Shown here one piece after another: positions 27,947 to 37,195 of a stretch of DNA of 64,000 nucleotides. Under the pieces are notes generated by a model. The model did not search any database, was not told where the DNA came from, and saw only the letters and a list, made by a program, of their open reading frames with translations. Origin of the DNA: Tenggerimyces flavus (GTDB lineage Bacteria; Actinomycetota; Actinomycetes; Propionibacteriales; Actinopolymorphaceae); assembly GCF_016907715.1 (NCBI RefSeq), contig NZ_JAFBCM010000001.1, forward strand, positions 4,650,001-4,714,000, read 5' to 3'. A program made the position numbers and the translations under genes. Positions within the stretch are counted from its first letter, which is position 1, and each line of letters opens with the position of its first letter.

Positions 27947-29229
27947 GTAAACGCCTGATCGGCGCCGTCGCGGCGATCGGGTTGCTGGCCGTGGCCGGCT
28001 GTGGGAACGGAGGGGACACCAACGGCAGCGGCAGTGGCGACAGCGGAGGCGGCAAGTCCGAGGTCGAGGTGTTCTCCTGGTGGACCGGTGGCGGCGAGGC
28101 CAAGGGCCTCGAGGCCATGGTGAAGGACTTCGGCAAGAAGCAGCCCGACATCGCGTTCAAGAACGCCGCGGTCGCGGGTGGATCGGGAACGAACGCGAAG
28201 GCGATCCTGGAGAGCCGGCTGCAGTCCAACGACCCGCCGGACTCGTTCCAGGGCCACGCGGGCGCTGAGCTGCAGGACTACATCAAGGCCGGGCGCCTCG
28301 AGGACCTGAACTCGTTCTACGACGAGCAGGGCCTGCGCGACACGTTCCCGGAGCAGCTCGTCGAGCAGATCACGTTCGAGGGCAAGATCTACTCCGTCCC
28401 CGTGAACATCCACCGGTCGAACGTGCTCTGGTACAACCCGGCCGTGCTGACGGAGGCGGGCATCACCGCTCCCGCGACGACGGTCGAGGAGTTCATCACG
28501 CAGCTCAAGACCATCAAGGAGAAGACCGGCAAGATCCCGATCTCGCTGGGCGCGCAGTGGACCGCTGACCACCTGCTGGAGAGCGTGCTGCTCGGCGACC
28601 TCGGCACCGACGGCTACAACGCGCTGTGGGCCAAGGGCGGCGACTGGGCGAGCGCGGACGTGACGAAGGCCCTGGACCACTTCAAGCAGATCGTCGAGAT
28701 GGCCAACACCGAGGCCGCGTCGACGGACTGGCAGGCCGCCGCGAAGAACGTCGTGGACGGCAAGGCCGCGTACGTCATCATGGGCGACTGGGCCGACGGC
28801 TACTTCCGCGAGCTCGGCAAGAAGCCGGACGTCGACTACAGGTGGGCCGCCTCGCCTGGTACGGACGGCACCTACATGTGGCTGTCCGACAGCTTCACGC
28901 TCCCGAAGGGTGCCCCGCACAAGGACGCCGCGATCGAGTGGCTGAAGGAGTGCGCGAGCAAGGAGGGCCAGGACCTGTTCAACCCGGCCAAGGGCTCGAT
29001 CCCGGCGCGCAAGGACGCGGATGTCTCGCTGTACAAGGACTATCTGGCCTGGGCGCTCGAGGAGTGGAAGAGCAACGACCTGGCCGGCTCGTTCTGGCAC
29101 GGTGTGACCGCGAACAACAAGTGGCACACCGACATCGACACCGCGGTCGGCCTGTTCCTGCAGAGCAAGGACGTCGGCAAGTTCCAGACGTCGTTGGTCG
29201 ACGCCGCGAAGAACGGCGGACAGGTCTGA
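27937..29229 (+). CDS. Sugar ABC transporter substrate-binding lipoprotein
   Basis: The 430-residue family 1 solute-binding protein has a lipobox (LLAVAGC, cysteine about 23) and a Gly/Ser linker before the mature domain beginning EVEVFSWWTGGGE. Hallmarks include NAKAILESRLQSN and the C-terminal SIPARKD region, as in CUT1 carbohydrate binding proteins. Start ATG 27937 follows AAGAGAGGA. It would be anchored on the outer face and deliver a sugar or oligosaccharide to the two following permeases. The substrate is unknown. Confidence 0.92.
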   Translation: MGMSKRLIGAVAAIGLLAVAGCGNGGDTNGSGSGDSGGGKSEVEVFSWWTGGGEAKGLEAMVKDFGKKQPDIAFKNAAVAGGSGTNAKAILESRLQSNDPPDSFQGHAGAELQDYIKAGRLEDLNSFYDEQGLRDTFPEQLVEQITFEGKIYSVPVNIHRSNVLWYNPAVLTEAGITAPATTVEEFITQLKTIKEKTGKIPISLGAQWTADHLLESVLLGDLGTDGYNALWAKGGDWASADVTKALDHFKQIVEMANTEAASTDWQAAAKNVVDGKAAYVIMGDWADGYFRELGKKPDVDYRWAASPGTDGTYMWLSDSFTLPKGAPHKDAAIEWLKECASKEGQDLFNPAKGSIPARKDADVSLYKDYLAWALEEWKSNDLAGSFWHGVTANNKWHTDIDTAVGLFLQSKDVGKFQTSLVDAAKNGGQV

Positions 29230-29245
29230 TCTAGACCTAGCGCGG

Positions 29246-29282
29246 GCGGGGTCGCCGGACGAGCAGTAGCCGGCGACCCCGC
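29246..29282 (+). terminator. Intra-operon hairpin after binding-protein gene
   Basis: GCGGGGTCGCCGG (29246-29258) pairs perfectly with 29270-29282 across an 11-base loop. It lacks a T-tract. Placed between the binding-protein gene and its permeases, it probably limits permease expression or stabilises the upstream message. Confidence 0.7.
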
Positions 29283-29333
29283 TCGGCATGATTCGACCAT
29301 GTCCACAAGCATTTCGAGGGGAGTTGCGTCGGC

Positions 29334-30221
29334 GTGCGTCGGCTTCGCAACTGGCTGCCTGGCCTGCTGCTGATCTCACCGTCGATCATCCTGATCGCGG
29401 TCTTCGTGTACGGCCTGATGGGCTGGAACTTCCAGCTCGCGATGACCGACAAGCACTCCGAGGTGTCGGAGGGCAACTTCGTCGGGCTGGACAACTTCGT
29501 TCAGCTGTGGGGCGAGGAACGCTGGAACCTCTCGGTCAGACACCTCGTGCTGTTCACCGTGGTGTTCGTCGTCGGGACGTTGATCCTCGGCTGGTTCCTC
29601 GCGCTGCTCATGGACAAGGGCATCAAGGGCGAGGGCGGCTTCCGCGCGATCTACCTGTTCCCGATGGCGATCTCGTTCATCGCGACCGGCATCGTCTGGC
29701 GCTGGCTGATGAACCCCGCGCCACCAGAACGCGCGGTCGGGCTCAACGCGCTGTTCCAGGATCTCGGTCTCGGCTTCCTGGCGAACGAGTGGTGGCAGGA
29801 CCAACAGACCGGCATGGCCGCCATGGCGATTCCGGCCATCTGGCAGATGGGCGGCTACGTCATGGCGCTGTTCCTCGCCGGTTTCCGGGGTGTGTCGGAG
29901 GACATCCGGGAAGCCGCGCGGGTCGACGGCGCCGCGGAGTGGAAGGTCTACTGGTACGTCGTTCTGCCGCAGCTGCGACCGGTCGCGCTGTCGGCGCTCA
30001 TCATCCTCGGGCACATCTCGTTGAAGGTGTTCGACCTCATCGTCGCGATGTCCGGCAAGCAGATCATCACCGACGTTCCCGCCGTCTACATGTGGCAGAT
30101 GGTGTTCGACGCGCACGATCCGGCGAAGGGCGCGACGATCGCGTCGTACCTGTTGCTGTTCATCGCCGTGTTCATCATCCCGTACCTCATCTGGACCGTT
30201 CGTAGTGAGAGGCGGGGCTGA
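29334..30221 (+). CDS. Sugar ABC transporter permease, MalF-type
   Basis: The 295-residue inner membrane protein has about six helices and the EAA loop (EAARVDGAAEWKVYWYVVLPQL) that docks to the ATPase, between helices four and five. GTG 29334 is preceded by AGGGGAG at 11 bases. The next gene starts immediately after its stop. It forms the CUT1 permease pair with that gene. No ATPase is encoded in this operon. Confidence 0.9.
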   Translation: MRRLRNWLPGLLLISPSIILIAVFVYGLMGWNFQLAMTDKHSEVSEGNFVGLDNFVQLWGEERWNLSVRHLVLFTVVFVVGTLILGWFLALLMDKGIKGEGGFRAIYLFPMAISFIATGIVWRWLMNPAPPERAVGLNALFQDLGLGFLANEWWQDQQTGMAAMAIPAIWQMGGYVMALFLAGFRGVSEDIREAARVDGAAEWKVYWYVVLPQLRPVALSALIILGHISLKVFDLIVAMSGKQIITDVPAVYMWQMVFDAHDPAKGATIASYLLLFIAVFIIPYLIWTVRSERRG

Positions 30222-30222
30222 C

Positions 30223-31107
30223 ATGACCACGACCGTCGAAACCCTGCAGCGCAAGCCCGTTCGGCAGAACGCGCCGTCCGGCGCGCCGGTGCGCGCCACC
30301 GTGGCACGGGTTGTCAAGTTCGCCTTGCTGCTGTTCTTCGTGCTGGTGTTCCTGATTCCGGTCTACGTGCTGCTCGCGACGAGCTTCAAGCCGCTGGCCG
30401 AGGCCGACCCGAGTACGGCGTGGATGCTGCCGGCGAACTGGACGTTCGAGGCCTGGAAGGTCGCGTGGGAGCAGCTGTCCCCGGCGTTGTGGAACTCGGT
30501 GAAGGTCGCCGTTCCAGGGTCGCTGATCTCCGCTCTGCTCGGCTCGATGAACGGCTTCGTGCTGTCGAAGTGGCGCTTCCCGTACGCCGACCTGGTGTTC
30601 ACCGCGTTCCTGTTCGGCATGTTCATCCCGTACCAGGCGGTGATGATCCCGCTGGTGCAGCTGATGGGGTCGATCAACCTGATCGGCGGGATCCCGGGCC
30701 TGGTGTTCGCGCACGTGGTGTACGGCATCCCGATCTGTACGTTGATCTTCCGGAACTACTTCGTGACGATCCCGGACGAGCTGATCGAAGCCGCCCGCGT
30801 CGACGGCGCCGGGATGCTGCGGACGTTCTTCTCCGTCGTGTTGCCGAACTCCGCCCCGGCGTTCGCGGTCGTCATCATCTGGCAGTTCACCTCGATGTGG
30901 AACGACTTCCTGTTCGCGGTGTTCCTCACCGGCCCGGACTCGTGGCCGACGACCGTACGGCTGAACAACATCGCGGGCTCGATGGTCGTGCCGTACAGCC
31001 AACAGATGGCCGCGGCGATTCTCGCGTCCATACCGACGTTACTGGTCTACATCCTGCTCGGCCGCTTCTTCATGCGCGGCCTGATGGCTGGGGCTCTGAA
31101 GGGCTAG
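30223..31107 (+). CDS. Sugar ABC transporter permease, MalG-type
   Basis: The 294-residue protein starts with a cytosolic segment and then about six helices. It contains the EAA-loop motif EAARVDGAGMLRTFFSVVLP. ATG 30223 has GAGGCGGGG just upstream. The operon ends here with a strong 16-bp-stem terminator. As the operon lacks an ATPase, the importer probably shares a general MsiK-type ATPase encoded elsewhere, as described for Streptomyces sugar transporters. Confidence 0.9.
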   Translation: MTTTVETLQRKPVRQNAPSGAPVRATVARVVKFALLLFFVLVFLIPVYVLLATSFKPLAEADPSTAWMLPANWTFEAWKVAWEQLSPALWNSVKVAVPGSLISALLGSMNGFVLSKWRFPYADLVFTAFLFGMFIPYQAVMIPLVQLMGSINLIGGIPGLVFAHVVYGIPICTLIFRNYFVTIPDELIEAARVDGAGMLRTFFSVVLPNSAPAFAVVIIWQFTSMWNDFLFAVFLTGPDSWPTTVRLNNIAGSMVVPYSQQMAAAILASIPTLLVYILLGRFFMRGLMAGALKG

Positions 31108-31134
31108 CGAGCGTCGTCGTGCTGGAACGTGTGT

Positions 31135-31170
31135 GGAACGACACAGCGAGCTATCTCGCTGTGTCGTTCC
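31135..31170 (+). terminator. Terminator, 16-bp perfect stem
   Basis: GGAACGACACAGCGAG (31135-31150) is followed by a four-base loop and its exact complement at 31155-31170. It ends the ABC importer operon. No U-tract is present, as is common in actinobacteria. Confidence 0.9.
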
Positions 31171-31374
31171 TGTGACGACGCTGAGGAAGGTTTGACCTGC
31201 TGTTCCCGCAGGCTGTAGTTGACAGCAAGCAAGGAGTGAGCGACACGCTGTCAAGACACGCTGACGTGGGGAACTTCACCGTGCCGCGGCGCATCTCTCA
31301 CCGTATAGGCAGGGCAATCTAGACTCAGGGTTCACACAGCGTTAGAGCCAACGCTGAAGCAAGGAGGGATCAGC
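31171..31374. other. Intergenic before dxs
   Basis: No gene is seen. The region ends with a strong ribosome-binding site AAGGAGGG (31361-31368) ahead of dxs. Confidence 0.5.
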
Positions 31375-33279
31375 ATGAGCATGCTCGAGAAGATCCGGGG
31401 ACCGAGAGACCTTGACGATCTGACCGAGCGGGAGCTGGTCGCCTTGGCGCGCGAGATTCGCGACGTGCTGATCGAGACGGTTTCGCGTACGGGCGGTCAC
31501 CTCGGGCCGAACCTGGGCATGGTGGAGATCACCCTTGCGATGCACCGCGTCTTCGACTCGCCGCACGACCGGATCCTCTTCGACGTCGGACACCAGGCCT
31601 ACGTTCACAAACTGCTCACCGGCCGCTACGAACGCTTCAGCGAGCTTCGTCAGGAGGGTGGCCTGTCCGGCTACCCCAGCCGCGCCGAGTCCGAGCACGA
31701 CCTGATCGAGAACTCGCACGCCTCGGCGGCGCTGTCGTACGCCGACGGGCTGGCCAAGGCGTACGAGCTGCGCGGCGAGAAGCGGATGGTCGTCACCGTG
31801 ATCGGTGACGGCGCGCTCACGGGCGGTATGGCCTGGGAGGCGCTGAACAACATCGCCGCGGCCAAGAACCGGCCGATGGTGATCATCGTCAACGACAACG
31901 GCCGCTCCTACACGCGCACCGTAGGCGGCTTCGCCGAGCACCTGAACGCGCTGCGGACCAACCCGAAGTACGAACGTGTGCTCGAACTCGTCCGCGCCTC
32001 GCTGACGCGTACGCCGCTGGTCGGCAACCCGCTGTTCGAGGTGCTGCACGGCCTCAAGCGCGGGCTGAAGGACATCCTCGCGCCGCAGGGTCTGTTCGAG
32101 GACCTCGGCATGAAGTACATCGGCCCGGTCGACGGGCACGACGAGGCGGCGATCGAACACGCGCTCGAACTCGCGAAGCGGTTCGGCGGCCCGGTCATCG
32201 TGCACTGCGTGACGAAGAAGGGCTACGGGTACGAGGTCGCCGAGCGCGACGAGCAGGACCACCTGCACCAGATCCGCAGCGACCAGACCGGCACCTGGAC
32301 GGCGGCGTTCAGCGAGGCGCTGGTGGAGCTCGGCGCCGAACGTTCCGATCTCGTCGCGATCACCGCGGCGATGAAGGACCCGACCGGGCTGGGTCCGTTC
32401 GCCACGAAGTTCCCCGAGCGGTTCTTCGACGTGGGCATCGCCGAGCAGCACGCGGTGACGTCGGCGGCGGGGCTCGCGATGGGCGGGATGCACCCGGTGG
32501 TGGCGATCTACGCGACGTTCATGAACCGCGCGTTCGACCAGCTGCTGATGGACGTGGCGCTGCACAAGTGCGGGGTGACGTTCGTGCTCGACCGTTCCGG
32601 CATCACCGGCGAGGACGGGGCCAGCCACAACGGCATGTGGGACCTGTCGATCTTCCAGGTCGTCCCCGGTCTGCGGATCGCCGCGCCGCGCGACGGTGAG
32701 CGCCTGCGTGAGCTGCTGCGCGAGGCGGTCGAGGTGAACGACGCGCCGACGATGCTGCGGTGGTCCAAGGGCAAGGCGGAGGCAGAGATCCCGGCGATCG
32801 ACCGCGTCGGCGGCTGCGACGTGCTCGTCCGGTCGGGCGAGCACGACGTGCTGCTCGTCGCCGTCGGCGCGATGGTGCCGACCTGCGTCGAGGTCGCCTC
32901 GCGGCTGGAGGGCCAGGGGATCGGCGCGACCGTCGTCGACCCGCGCTGGATCAAGCCGGTGGACGCCGAGCTGGTGGAGCTCGCGCGCAAGTACCGCCTG
33001 GTCGTGTCCGTCGAGGACAACGGCCGCGTCGGCGGCGCCGGCGCCGCGCTCGGTGTCGCCCTCTGCGACGAGGGCGTCGACACGCCGATGCACGTGGTGG
33101 GTATCCCGCAGGAGTTCCTGTCGCACGCGAAGCGCCCCAAGCTGATGGCGCAGCTGGGACTGGGTGCGCAGGACGTGGCGCGCGACATCGTCGAACGGGT
33201 CGCGCTGCTGGACGACGAGCTGCTCGACCCGACGCCCGAGCTGGAGACGGCGCCGCTGCAGAACGAGTCGCATCCCTAG
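31375..33279 (+). CDS. dxs: 1-deoxy-D-xylulose-5-phosphate synthase
   Basis: The 634-residue thiamine-diphosphate enzyme makes DXP from pyruvate and glyceraldehyde 3-phosphate, the first step of the MEP isoprenoid pathway. It has the N-terminal [13 protein letters not shown] with catalytic histidine, the ThDP/Mg motif GDGALTGG to NDNG, a middle domain with [14 protein letters not shown], and the C-terminal transketolase-like domain. ATG 31375 follows AAGGAGGG. It is monocistronic by context; a small family C palindrome follows its stop at 33293-33317. Confidence 0.96.
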   Translation: MSMLEKIRGPRDLDDLTERELVALAREIRDVLIETVSRTGGHLGPNLGMVEITLAMHRVFDSPHDRILFDVGHQAYVHKLLTGRYERFSELRQEGGLSGYPSRAESEHDLIENSHASAALSYADGLAKAYELRGEKRMVVTVIGDGALTGGMAWEALNNIAAAKNRPMVIIVNDNGRSYTRTVGGFAEHLNALRTNPKYERVLELVRASLTRTPLVGNPLFEVLHGLKRGLKDILAPQGLFEDLGMKYIGPVDGHDEAAIEHALELAKRFGGPVIVHCVTKKGYGYEVAERDEQDHLHQIRSDQTGTWTAAFSEALVELGAERSDLVAITAAMKDPTGLGPFATKFPERFFDVGIAEQHAVTSAAGLAMGGMHPVVAIYATFMNRAFDQLLMDVALHKCGVTFVLDRSGITGEDGASHNGMWDLSIFQVVPGLRIAAPRDGERLRELLREAVEVNDAPTMLRWSKGKAEAEIPAIDRVGGCDVLVRSGEHDVLLVAVGAMVPTCVEVASRLEGQGIGATVVDPRWIKPVDAELVELARKYRLVVSVEDNGRVGGAGAALGVALCDEGVDTPMHVVGIPQEFLSHAKRPKLMAQLGLGAQDVARDIVERVALLDDELLDPTPELETAPLQNESHP

Positions 33280-33292
33280 CCGCTCGTTCGCT

Positions 33293-33317
33293 TTGGATGA
33301 AGGGCACCTTCATCCAA
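33293..33317. repeat. Palindromic repeat family C, near dxs
   Basis: TTGGATGAAGG, a three-base GCA loop and the exact complement. It lies 14 bases after the dxs stop. Related palindromes with ATTC/GAAT variants lie at 40154-40206. Confidence 0.85.
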
Positions 33318-33537
33318 CCCGCCACGCTCGCCGAGGTGTCGCTGTCCCGCATCTTGACATTGCCCACGGAAGGGGCGTTCCCCGGCAAAATGGCGCGGTT
33401 GTTGCGGCGACGAAGACCTCACGCACAGCATCTGATCGGTCGCGGACTCGACATGTGGGCCTGCCTGGGAGCAAGCTGATCTTGGTGACACGGATCTGCC
33501 AGGTAGCGCCTCGGGCAATGCGACAAGGGGGTCGGCC

Positions 33538-35037
33538 ATGAGTCTGTTGCGGACCAAACCGGTAGAGAAGGCGATCGCGGACACCGACGAACCAGAACAC
33601 AGGCTGAAGAAGAACCTCGGCGCGCTCGACCTCACCGTGTTCGGTGTCGGCGTCACGATCGGCGGCGGGCTGTTCGTTCTCACCGGTGTCGCGGCCGCGG
33701 ACTACGCCGGCCCGGCGGTCGCGCTGTCGTTCGTCATCGCTGCTGTTGTCTGCGGTCTCGCCGCGCTGTGCTACGCGGAGTTCGCCTCGACGGTCCCGGT
33801 CGCAGGCTCGGCGTACACGTTCTCCTACGCCACGATGGGTGAGCTCATCGCGTGGATGATCGGCTGGGACCTGATCCTCGAGTTCTTCGTCGCGGCCGCG
33901 GCGGTCGCCGGTGGCTGGTCGGGCTACCTGCAGAACGTGCTGCAGGGCACGCCCCTGGAGATCCCGACGGCGGTGGCGAACACGACCGAAGGGTTCATGA
34001 ATCTCCCAGCGGGCTTGCTGATTCTGGCCCTGACCGCAGTGCTGGTGCTCGGCATCAAGTTGTCCAGCCGGATCAACCAGGTCGCGGTCGCCATCAAGGT
34101 TGGCGTCGCGCTGATGTTCGTGCTCGTCGGCATCTTCTTCGTGAAGGCCGCGAACCTCAGCCCGTTCATCCCACCCGCGGAGCCGACCCCGCCGAGCGAG
34201 GCCACGGGCCTCACCCAGCCGCTCATCCAGGCCGTCTTCGGCATGGAGCCAGGGGCGTTCGGATGGGCCGGCATCTTCGCCGGCGCCGCGGTCGTTTTCT
34301 TCGCGTTCATCGGCTTCGACGTCCTGGCCACGACGGCCGAGGAGACCCGCGATCCGCAACGGAACATGCCGATCGGCATCATCGGAGCGCTGGCCATCTG
34401 CACGGCGATGTACGTCGCGGTGACGCTCGTTCTGACCGGCATGCAGGACTACAAGCAGATCGACAGCAACGACCCCGCCCCGCTGGCGACCGCGTTGACG
34501 AACATCGGTCAACCCGGCCTTGCCAAGATCCTCGCCATCGGCGCGGCCTGCGGAATCATCGTCGTGGTGATGATCCTGCTGATCGGCCAGACCCGCGTCG
34601 GCTTCGCGATGGCGCGCGACGGGCTGCTGCCGCCCGCACTGGCGAAGGTGCATCCGAAGTACCGCACGCCGTACGTCATCACGATCATCGTCGGCATCGG
34701 CGCGGCGATCTTGGCGACGTTCACCTCGATCGGCGTGCTCGCCGAGTTGGTGAACGTGGGCACGCTCGCGGCGTTCATCCTCGTGAGCATCGGCGTGATC
34801 GTGCTGCGGCGTACGCGGCCCGATCTGCCGCGGTCGTTCCGCACGCCGTGGGTCCCGGTGCTGCCGATCGTCTCGGCGCTGGCGTGCTTCTACCTGATGC
34901 TGAATCTCGCGATCGAGACCTGGATCCGCTTCCTGGTATGGATGGCCGTCGGCTTCGTCATCTACTTCCTCTACGGCCGCCGGCACTCCCGCCTCGGCCA
35001 GGGCCAGGCGCCTGTCTCCACACCGCCTGCCAAATAA
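33538..35037 (+). CDS. APC-family amino-acid permease
   Basis: The 499-residue protein has about 12 helices. The first unwound helix region (LDLTVFGVGVTIGGGLFVLTG) has the GxGxGxGxF-like glycine motif of the amino acid-polyamine-organocation superfamily. A conserved FFAFIGFDVLATTAEE segment at helix six supports a cationic amino acid transporter (CAT)-like subgroup. The cytosolic start ERRL and an AAGGGGG ribosome-binding site support ATG 33538. The transported amino acid is not known. A bidirectional terminator follows. Confidence 0.9.
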   Translation: MSLLRTKPVEKAIADTDEPEHRLKKNLGALDLTVFGVGVTIGGGLFVLTGVAAADYAGPAVALSFVIAAVVCGLAALCYAEFASTVPVAGSAYTFSYATMGELIAWMIGWDLILEFFVAAAAVAGGWSGYLQNVLQGTPLEIPTAVANTTEGFMNLPAGLLILALTAVLVLGIKLSSRINQVAVAIKVGVALMFVLVGIFFVKAANLSPFIPPAEPTPPSEATGLTQPLIQAVFGMEPGAFGWAGIFAGAAVVFFAFIGFDVLATTAEETRDPQRNMPIGIIGALAICTAMYVAVTLVLTGMQDYKQIDSNDPAPLATALTNIGQPGLAKILAIGAACGIIVVVMILLIGQTRVGFAMARDGLLPPALAKVHPKYRTPYVITIIVGIGAAILATFTSIGVLAELVNVGTLAAFILVSIGVIVLRRTRPDLPRSFRTPWVPVLPIVSALACFYLMLNLAIETWIRFLVWMAVGFVIYFLYGRRHSRLGQGQAPVSTPPAK

Positions 35038-35038
35038 C

Positions 35039-35077
35039 GAGAAACGGCCCCGGACGATACCGTCTGGGGCCGTTCTC
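35039..35077. terminator. Bidirectional terminator between convergent genes
   Basis: AACGGCCCC (35043-35051) pairs with GGGGCCGTT (35066-35074), extended by GAG/CTC with one bulge. It separates the permease gene from the beta-oxidation operon, which converge here. Confidence 0.8.
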
Positions 35078-35086
35078 ACAGGTCGA

Positions 35087-37195
35087 CTATGCGGGCAGAC
35101 TCGCCATACCCACGGGCAGGAACCTCTTGCCGGTCACCTTCTCGGAGATGCCGCTGCGGTCCAGGTACGGCGTGACGCCGCCGAGGTGGAAGGGCCAGCC
35201 GGCACCCAGGATCAGGGCGGTGTCGACGTCCTGGGCCTCCGCCACGACGCCGTCGTCGAGGATGCGGCGGACCTCGTCGGCGATGGCGGCCAACGCCCGC
35301 TCGCGTACCTCCTCGGCCGTCGACGCCTTGTCGCCCTGCACCAGCAGCGCGCGGGTCTCGTCATCGAGGTACGGCTCGCCCTTCTCGTTCCACGACCACA
35401 CGCCGGGCTTCTTCGCGTCGACCAACCGCTGCAGGTTCTCCGACACGTAGTAGCGCTCCGGGAACGCCGCATGCAGCGTCTCCGCCACGTGCTGCGCCAC
35501 CGCGGGACCCACCAGCTGCAGCAGGACGAACGGCGACATCGGCAGCCCCAACGGGAGCAGCGCCTGGTCCGCGACCTCCGGGGGAGTGCCCTCGTCCATG
35601 CACTGGGTCACCTCGCCCATGAACCGCGTCAACACCCGGTTGACGATGAACGCGGGCGCGTCCTCCACCAGGACCGCGGACTTCTTCAGCTCCCGCGCCA
35701 CCGCGAACGCCGTTGCCAGCGTCTCGTCCGACGTCGACGGCCCGCGCACGATCTCCAACAGGGGCAGGATCGCCACGGGGTTGAAGAAGTGGAAGCCGAC
35801 GACCCGTTCCGGGTGTTCCAGCACCGACGCCATCTCGGCCACCGACAGCGAGGAGGTGTTGGTCGCGAGGATGCACTCCGGCGAGATGATCTTCTCCAGC
35901 TCGCCGAACACCTGCTGCTTGACCGACATCTCCTCGAACACGGCCTCGATCACGAAGTCGCAGTCCGCGTAGACGTTCTTGTCCGTCGACCCGGTCACCA
36001 GCGCCTTCAGTCGGTTCGCCAAGTCCGGGTTGACACGGCCCTTCGCGAGCAGCTTGTCGACCTCGGCGTGCACGTACCCCACGCCCTTGGCGACACGTTC
36101 GTCGTCCAGGTCGGTGAGGACGACCGGAACGAGCAGCCGCCGCGCGAACAGCAACGCGAGCTGGCTGGCCATCAGCCCGGCGCCGACGACGCCGACCTTC
36201 GTCACCTTGCGGGCGAGCGACCGGTCGGGCGCGCCGACCGGCTTCTTCGCCCGCCGCTGCACCAGGTCGAACGCGTACAGGCCCGAACGGAACTCCTCGG
36301 TCATCACCAGGTCGGCGAGCGCGTTGTCCTCGGCCGCGAAGCCCTCCTCACGGGTGGACGTCTTGGCCGCCGCGATGACGTCGAGCGCCCGGTACGCCGC
36401 CGGAGCGGCGCCCCGTACCTTGTTGTCCGCGAAGAACTTGCCGCGCGCGACCGCCGCATCCCAGGCGTCGCCGCGGTCGATCTCGGGACGCTTGACCTCG
36501 ATCTTGCCGGTCAGCACCTGAGCGGCCCAGCTCAGCGACTGCTCGAGGTAGTCGGCGCCGTCGAACATCGCGTCCGCGATGCCCAGCGCGAAGACCTCGG
36601 GCCCGCGCAGCATCCGGTTGGTGTTCAGCGCGTTCTCGACGATGACCTTCACGGCCTTGTCGGCGCCGATCAGGTTGGGCAGCAGCCACGATCCGCCCCA
36701 GCCGGGGAGGATGCCGAGGAAGCACTCGCTGAACGCGACGGCCGGCGCCGTGGTGATGACCGTGCGGTACGTGCAGTTGAGCACGATCTCGAGGCCGCCG
36801 CCGATGGCGAGCCCGTTGATGAAGCCGAACGTCGGCTTCGTACCGTCGCCGAGCTTGCCGAACACCTCGTGTCCGTACCGCGCGATCTCGAACGCCTGCT
36901 CGCGGCGGGTGACCCGCGGCATACCGGTGATGTCGGCACCGGCGGCGAGGATGAACGGCTTGCCGGTGATCCCGATCGCCTTGACCTCGTCGCGCGCGAG
37001 CGCGGTGTCGATCGCCTGCTCGAGCTCGGCCAGCCCCCGTGGGCCGAACGAGTTCGGCCGCGTGTGGTCGAGCCCGTTGTCCAACGTGATCAGCGCCATC
37101 CTGCCGGCGCCGTACGGCAACGCGACGTCGCGTGAGTGCGCGTGGGTGACGACCTCGTCGGGGAAGACCTGGTCCGGATCCAGTGTGGCGGTCAC
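35087..37195 (-). CDS. Fatty-acid oxidation multifunctional alpha subunit (enoyl-CoA hydratase / 3-hydroxyacyl-CoA dehydrogenase)
   Basis: The 702-residue protein has an N-terminal crotonase domain (about 1-300; oxyanion hole segments AAGADITGM and the GWGGSWLLPNLIG region) and a dehydrogenase domain beginning GVVGAGLMASQLAL (Rossmann glycine motif, about 340). VGFHFFNP contains the catalytic histidine and is followed by the C-terminal helical domains. It hydrates and oxidises acyl-CoA intermediates in beta-oxidation, with the thiolase encoded just upstream. GTG 37195 overlaps the thiolase TGA (GTGA), showing coupled translation; frames read further upstream are only an open extension. Confidence 0.93.
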   Translation of the reverse strand: MTATLDPDQVFPDEVVTHAHSRDVALPYGAGRMALITLDNGLDHTRPNSFGPRGLAELEQAIDTALARDEVKAIGITGKPFILAAGADITGMPRVTRREQAFEIARYGHEVFGKLGDGTKPTFGFINGLAIGGGLEIVLNCTYRTVITTAPAVAFSECFLGILPGWGGSWLLPNLIGADKAVKVIVENALNTNRMLRGPEVFALGIADAMFDGADYLEQSLSWAAQVLTGKIEVKRPEIDRGDAWDAAVARGKFFADNKVRGAAPAAYRALDVIAAAKTSTREEGFAAEDNALADLVMTEEFRSGLYAFDLVQRRAKKPVGAPDRSLARKVTKVGVVGAGLMASQLALLFARRLLVPVVLTDLDDERVAKGVGYVHAEVDKLLAKGRVNPDLANRLKALVTGSTDKNVYADCDFVIEAVFEEMSVKQQVFGELEKIISPECILATNTSSLSVAEMASVLEHPERVVGFHFFNPVAILPLLEIVRGPSTSDETLATAFAVARELKKSAVLVEDAPAFIVNRVLTRFMGEVTQCMDEGTPPEVADQALLPLGLPMSPFVLLQLVGPAVAQHVAETLHAAFPERYYVSENLQRLVDAKKPGVWSWNEKGEPYLDDETRALLVQGDKASTAEEVRERALAAIADEVRRILDDGVVAEAQDVDTALILGAGWPFHLGGVTPYLDRSGISEKVTGKRFLPVGMASLPA

